From: Alphaproteobacteria bacterium
GTDB taxonomy: Bacteria; Pseudomonadota; Alphaproteobacteria; GCA-2731375
DNA: 23,559 nucleotides
Direction of reading: 5' to 3'
NCBI GenBank assembly: GCA_030746295.1
Contig: JASLMY010000048.1
Coordinates: forward strand, 1-23,559
Position numbers and translations under genes: made by a program. The notes beneath the pieces are model-generated. The model did not search any database, had not been told where the DNA came from, and saw nothing but the letters and a program-made list of their open reading frames with translations. Shown here in pieces: positions 21,684-23,559 of the stretch (positions are counted from its first letter, which is position 1; each line of letters opens with the position of its first letter).

Positions 21684-22394
21684 TCACGCCTCGACGCTGG
21701 TCCGCAGGGGTGCCGCCAAGCGCGCTTCCGCCCGCGCTTCGGCGCCGATGGCGATCGCCTCGTCCAAGGTCTCCAACGCCAACGCCCAGACGGTGTCGGG
21801 GTCGCCCAGACGGGTTACCGCAATGGCGACATCGGCGGCATCGGAGGCCTCGATCGCCTGGCCCAGATGCGGTGCCCGGGCGGCACCGGCGCAATGGCTG
21901 GAATAGGCCGTGCGCGCCGTTGCCATTGTCGCCATGCGGGCGGCGTTGACGGCGCGTTTTCCGGCCGGACTGGTGGTGAGTGCCGCGTAGGCGGCATAGG
22001 CGGCGTCCGCCGCCCGGTCGAGGCCGCCCTGGAAGGTGCGGAAGGCTTCCGCCCGCTCGGGCAGATGGCAGGCCTCCATCGCCATCGGCAGGAAGGTGCG
22101 GACCGCGCGCCAGGCCAGCAATTCAGCCCGCGCCACCTCGTGGTCGTCGCGGGTACCGATCAAAAGCGGCAAATAGGGCTTCAACTGCTGGCGCCACTTG
22201 TGCGGCATGGAATCGTTGAGCCGAATGGTGAAGCCGGTCAGCAGCGGACAGGCGCAATCGGGGTGGTCGCTGTGCGTCTCGCCAGCGAGGAAGGCGACCA
22301 TCTCCATCGCGCACATGCCGTCGTCCGGCCGCTTGTGCGAGCCGTAGGTCAGATCGACGGAATCGAAGAGTCGCTGGCTCTTGAGATTGAACAT
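21684..22394 (-). CDS. Uncharacterised conserved protein with a 'DGMCAME...HSDHPDC' motif
   Basis: The 236-residue protein carries a striking N-terminal block: GSHKRPDDGMCAMEMVAFLA (18-37), then GETHSDHPDCACPLL (38-52). Its Cys and His residues look able to bind a metal. Similar blocks occur in uncharacterised bacterial proteins. The following part (MPHKWRQQLKPYLPLLIGTR) is helical. The C-terminal 130 residues are Ala-rich and probably all helix (AADAAYAAYAALTTSP). There is no signal peptide or membrane segment. The ATG at 22392-22394 follows a weak GGGG ribosome site. It is divergent from the amidohydrolase and lies upstream of the PH-like membrane gene. I assign no function. Confidence 0.78.
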   Translation of the reverse strand: MFNLKSQRLFDSVDLTYGSHKRPDDGMCAMEMVAFLAGETHSDHPDCACPLLTGFTIRLNDSMPHKWRQQLKPYLPLLIGTRDDHEVARAELLAWRAVRTFLPMAMEACHLPERAEAFRTFQGGLDRAADAAYAAYAALTTSPAGKRAVNAARMATMATARTAYSSHCAGAARAPHLGQAIEASDAADVAIAVTRLGDPDTVWALALETLDEAIAIGAEARAEARLAAPLRTSVEA

Positions 22395-22562
22395 GGCTCG
22401 AGACCCCTTTCCGGGCGAGAGGGCGCGACGCTCCCAGGGCGCCCTGTCATCGTCCCGGACCATGGTATACGATTTTTCCCTTCGTTCACCACATTACAAT
22501 GGCCTTGCGGCTGTGGACCCGGTTCACAATTCGTCGAACGGGGCATCCTGGAGGGGGAAGCG

Positions 22563-23559
22563 ATGAACCAAGAAAGCCGAGCCATCGTCATCCGCGGCGG
22601 CCGTCTGATCGACGTGCGCGGACATCTGGCGAATCCGGCCGATATCCTGATCCGGGGTGACGAAATCGTCGAGATCGGGCCGCCCGGGTTGGCGGTGCCC
22701 GAGGACGCGGCCCTGATCGACGCCGCAGAGCAGTTGCTGATGCCCGGCCTCGTCAACGCCCACACCCACGGCCATGGCGGCCTGGCGCGGGGCCTCGGCG
22801 ACCGGTGGACGCTGGAATTGTTGCTGAACGCCGCCCCCTGGATCAGCGGCAACCGGGCACCCGAGCACAAGTATCTGAGCGCCGCCATCGCCGCGCTGGA
22901 GATGGTGGCGAAGGGCTGCACCGCTTGCTACGACCTCTATTTCGAGATCCCGACGCCGACGGTCGAGGGCATGCAGGCGGTGGCCCAGGCCTATCTCGAC
23001 GTCGGCATGCGCGTCGTGGTCGCACCCATGGTCGCCGACCGGACGCTCTATCAGTCGGTTCCGGGCCTGATGGAGGCGCTGCCGGAGGAACATCGCGACC
23101 GGGTCGAGAAGCTGGCAATGGCACCATGGCAAGAGACGCTCGCGGCCTGCCGACAGGTGGTCGAGAGCTGGCCCTTCGACCGCGAGCGGGCCCGCCCGGC
23201 CCTGGCGCCGACCATTCCGTTGCACTGCTCGGACGACTTCCTGGTCGGCTGTCGCGACCTCGCCGCCGAGCTGGAGCTCGGCTACCACACCCATCTCGCC
23301 GAATCGAAGGCGCAAGCCGTCGCCGGCGTGGCGCGCTACGGCCGGACGCTCACCCACCATCTGGACGACTTGGGCATTCTGGGGCCGAACTTCGCCGCTG
23401 CGCACGCGGTCTGGCTGGATGACGACGACATCAAGCGGCTGGCCGACAACGGCGCCCGTGCCGCCCACAACCCGGGCTCCAACATGCGCCTGGGCTCGGG
23501 CCTGGCACCGGCGGCGGCGATGATGCAGGCCGGCGTCGACGTCGGCATTGGCACCGACG
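22563..23559 (+). CDS. Metal-dependent amidohydrolase (S-adenosylhomocysteine/methylthioadenosine deaminase-like), 5' part
   Basis: At least 332 codons are present; the 3' end lies outside the window. The protein belongs to the amidohydrolase superfamily, TIM-barrel type, closest in look to cytosine/guanine or S-adenosylhomocysteine deaminases and triazine hydrolases. Metal-binding and catalytic residues are visible: N65-A-H67-T-H69 after LLMPGLV, H242-T-H244-L-A-E247, H281 in AAHAVW, AHNPGSNMRLGSG (301-313) and D332 in GIGTD. The N-terminal beta domain (IVIRGGRLIDVRG) is intact. GGAGGGGGA at 22550-22558 is a strong ribosome site just before the ATG. A possible promoter pair (TTGCGG at 22505-22510, AATTCG at 22528-22533) sits in the 168-base divergent gap. 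The substrate cannot be read with certainty; deamination or dechlorination of a heterocycle fits. Confidence 0.92.
   Translation, partial: MNQESRAIVIRGGRLIDVRGHLANPADILIRGDEIVEIGPPGLAVPEDAALIDAAEQLLMPGLVNAHTHGHGGLARGLGDRWTLELLLNAAPWISGNRAPEHKYLSAAIAALEMVAKGCTACYDLYFEIPTPTVEGMQAVAQAYLDVGMRVVVAPMVADRTLYQSVPGLMEALPEEHRDRVEKLAMAPWQETLAACRQVVESWPFDRERARPALAPTIPLHCSDDFLVGCRDLAAELELGYHTHLAESKAQAVAGVARYGRTLTHHLDDLGILGPNFAAAHAVWLDDDDIKRLADNGARAAHNPGSNMRLGSGLAPAAAMMQAGVDVGIGTD

Overview
The window is a compact, high-GC bacterial chromosome segment (roughly two thirds G+C by eye). The gene families and one dispersed palindromic repeat suggest an Alphaproteobacterium, perhaps Rhodospirillales-like. That placement is an inference from style; there is no rRNA or other phylogenetic marker. 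I see no tRNA, CRISPR array, transposase or phage gene. Both ends cut through genes.

Layout. (1) Bases 1-3248, plus strand: a three-subunit molybdenum hydroxylase operon in the order FAD subunit (partial), 2Fe-2S subunit, molybdopterin subunit, with overlapping starts and stops. It has the CO-dehydrogenase gene order but not the CO-dehydrogenase active-site loop. (2) 3249-3619: a gene-free gap ending in an inverted repeat that resembles the dispersed 'cgtcattgcgagc...gcaatccag' elements of alphaproteobacteria. (3) 3620-6576: a class III aminotransferase (minus), divergent from a secreted YceI-like protein, then an uncharacterised protein. (4) 6608-10084: a double-domain CaiB-type CoA transferase (minus), divergent from a 3-hydroxyisobutyrate dehydrogenase-like enzyme; the shared gap holds an inverted repeat. 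(5) 10234-12537: a membrane-anchored asparagine-synthetase-like ATPase, a coupled 58-residue membrane peptide and a GNAT acetyltransferase. This is the least explained set and the best candidate for something undescribed. (6) 12534-14845, minus: a translationally coupled GDYXXLXY/DUF2157 membrane protein pair. (7) 15123-18107, plus: a noncanonical fumarate-reductase-like flavoprotein, a free-standing half-length iron-sulfur subunit and a ThuA-like protein. (8) 18161-19439, minus: a small secreted protein and an EamA transporter. (9) 19567-20993: an amidase broken by one frameshift. (10) 20994-22394, minus: two uncharacterised proteins. (11) 22563 to the end: an amidohydrolase cut by the window edge.

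Most genes are peripheral catabolic enzymes: hydroxylase, aminotransferase, CoA transferase, dehydrogenase, amidase and amidohydrolase. They would suit a heterotroph degrading amides, amines or heterocycles. They sit in several short, often divergent units with no regulator and only one transporter, so I do not claim a single pathway. The asparagine-synthetase-like/small peptide/GNAT set and the flavoprotein/half-ferredoxin/ThuA set stand out as possible uncharacterised systems.
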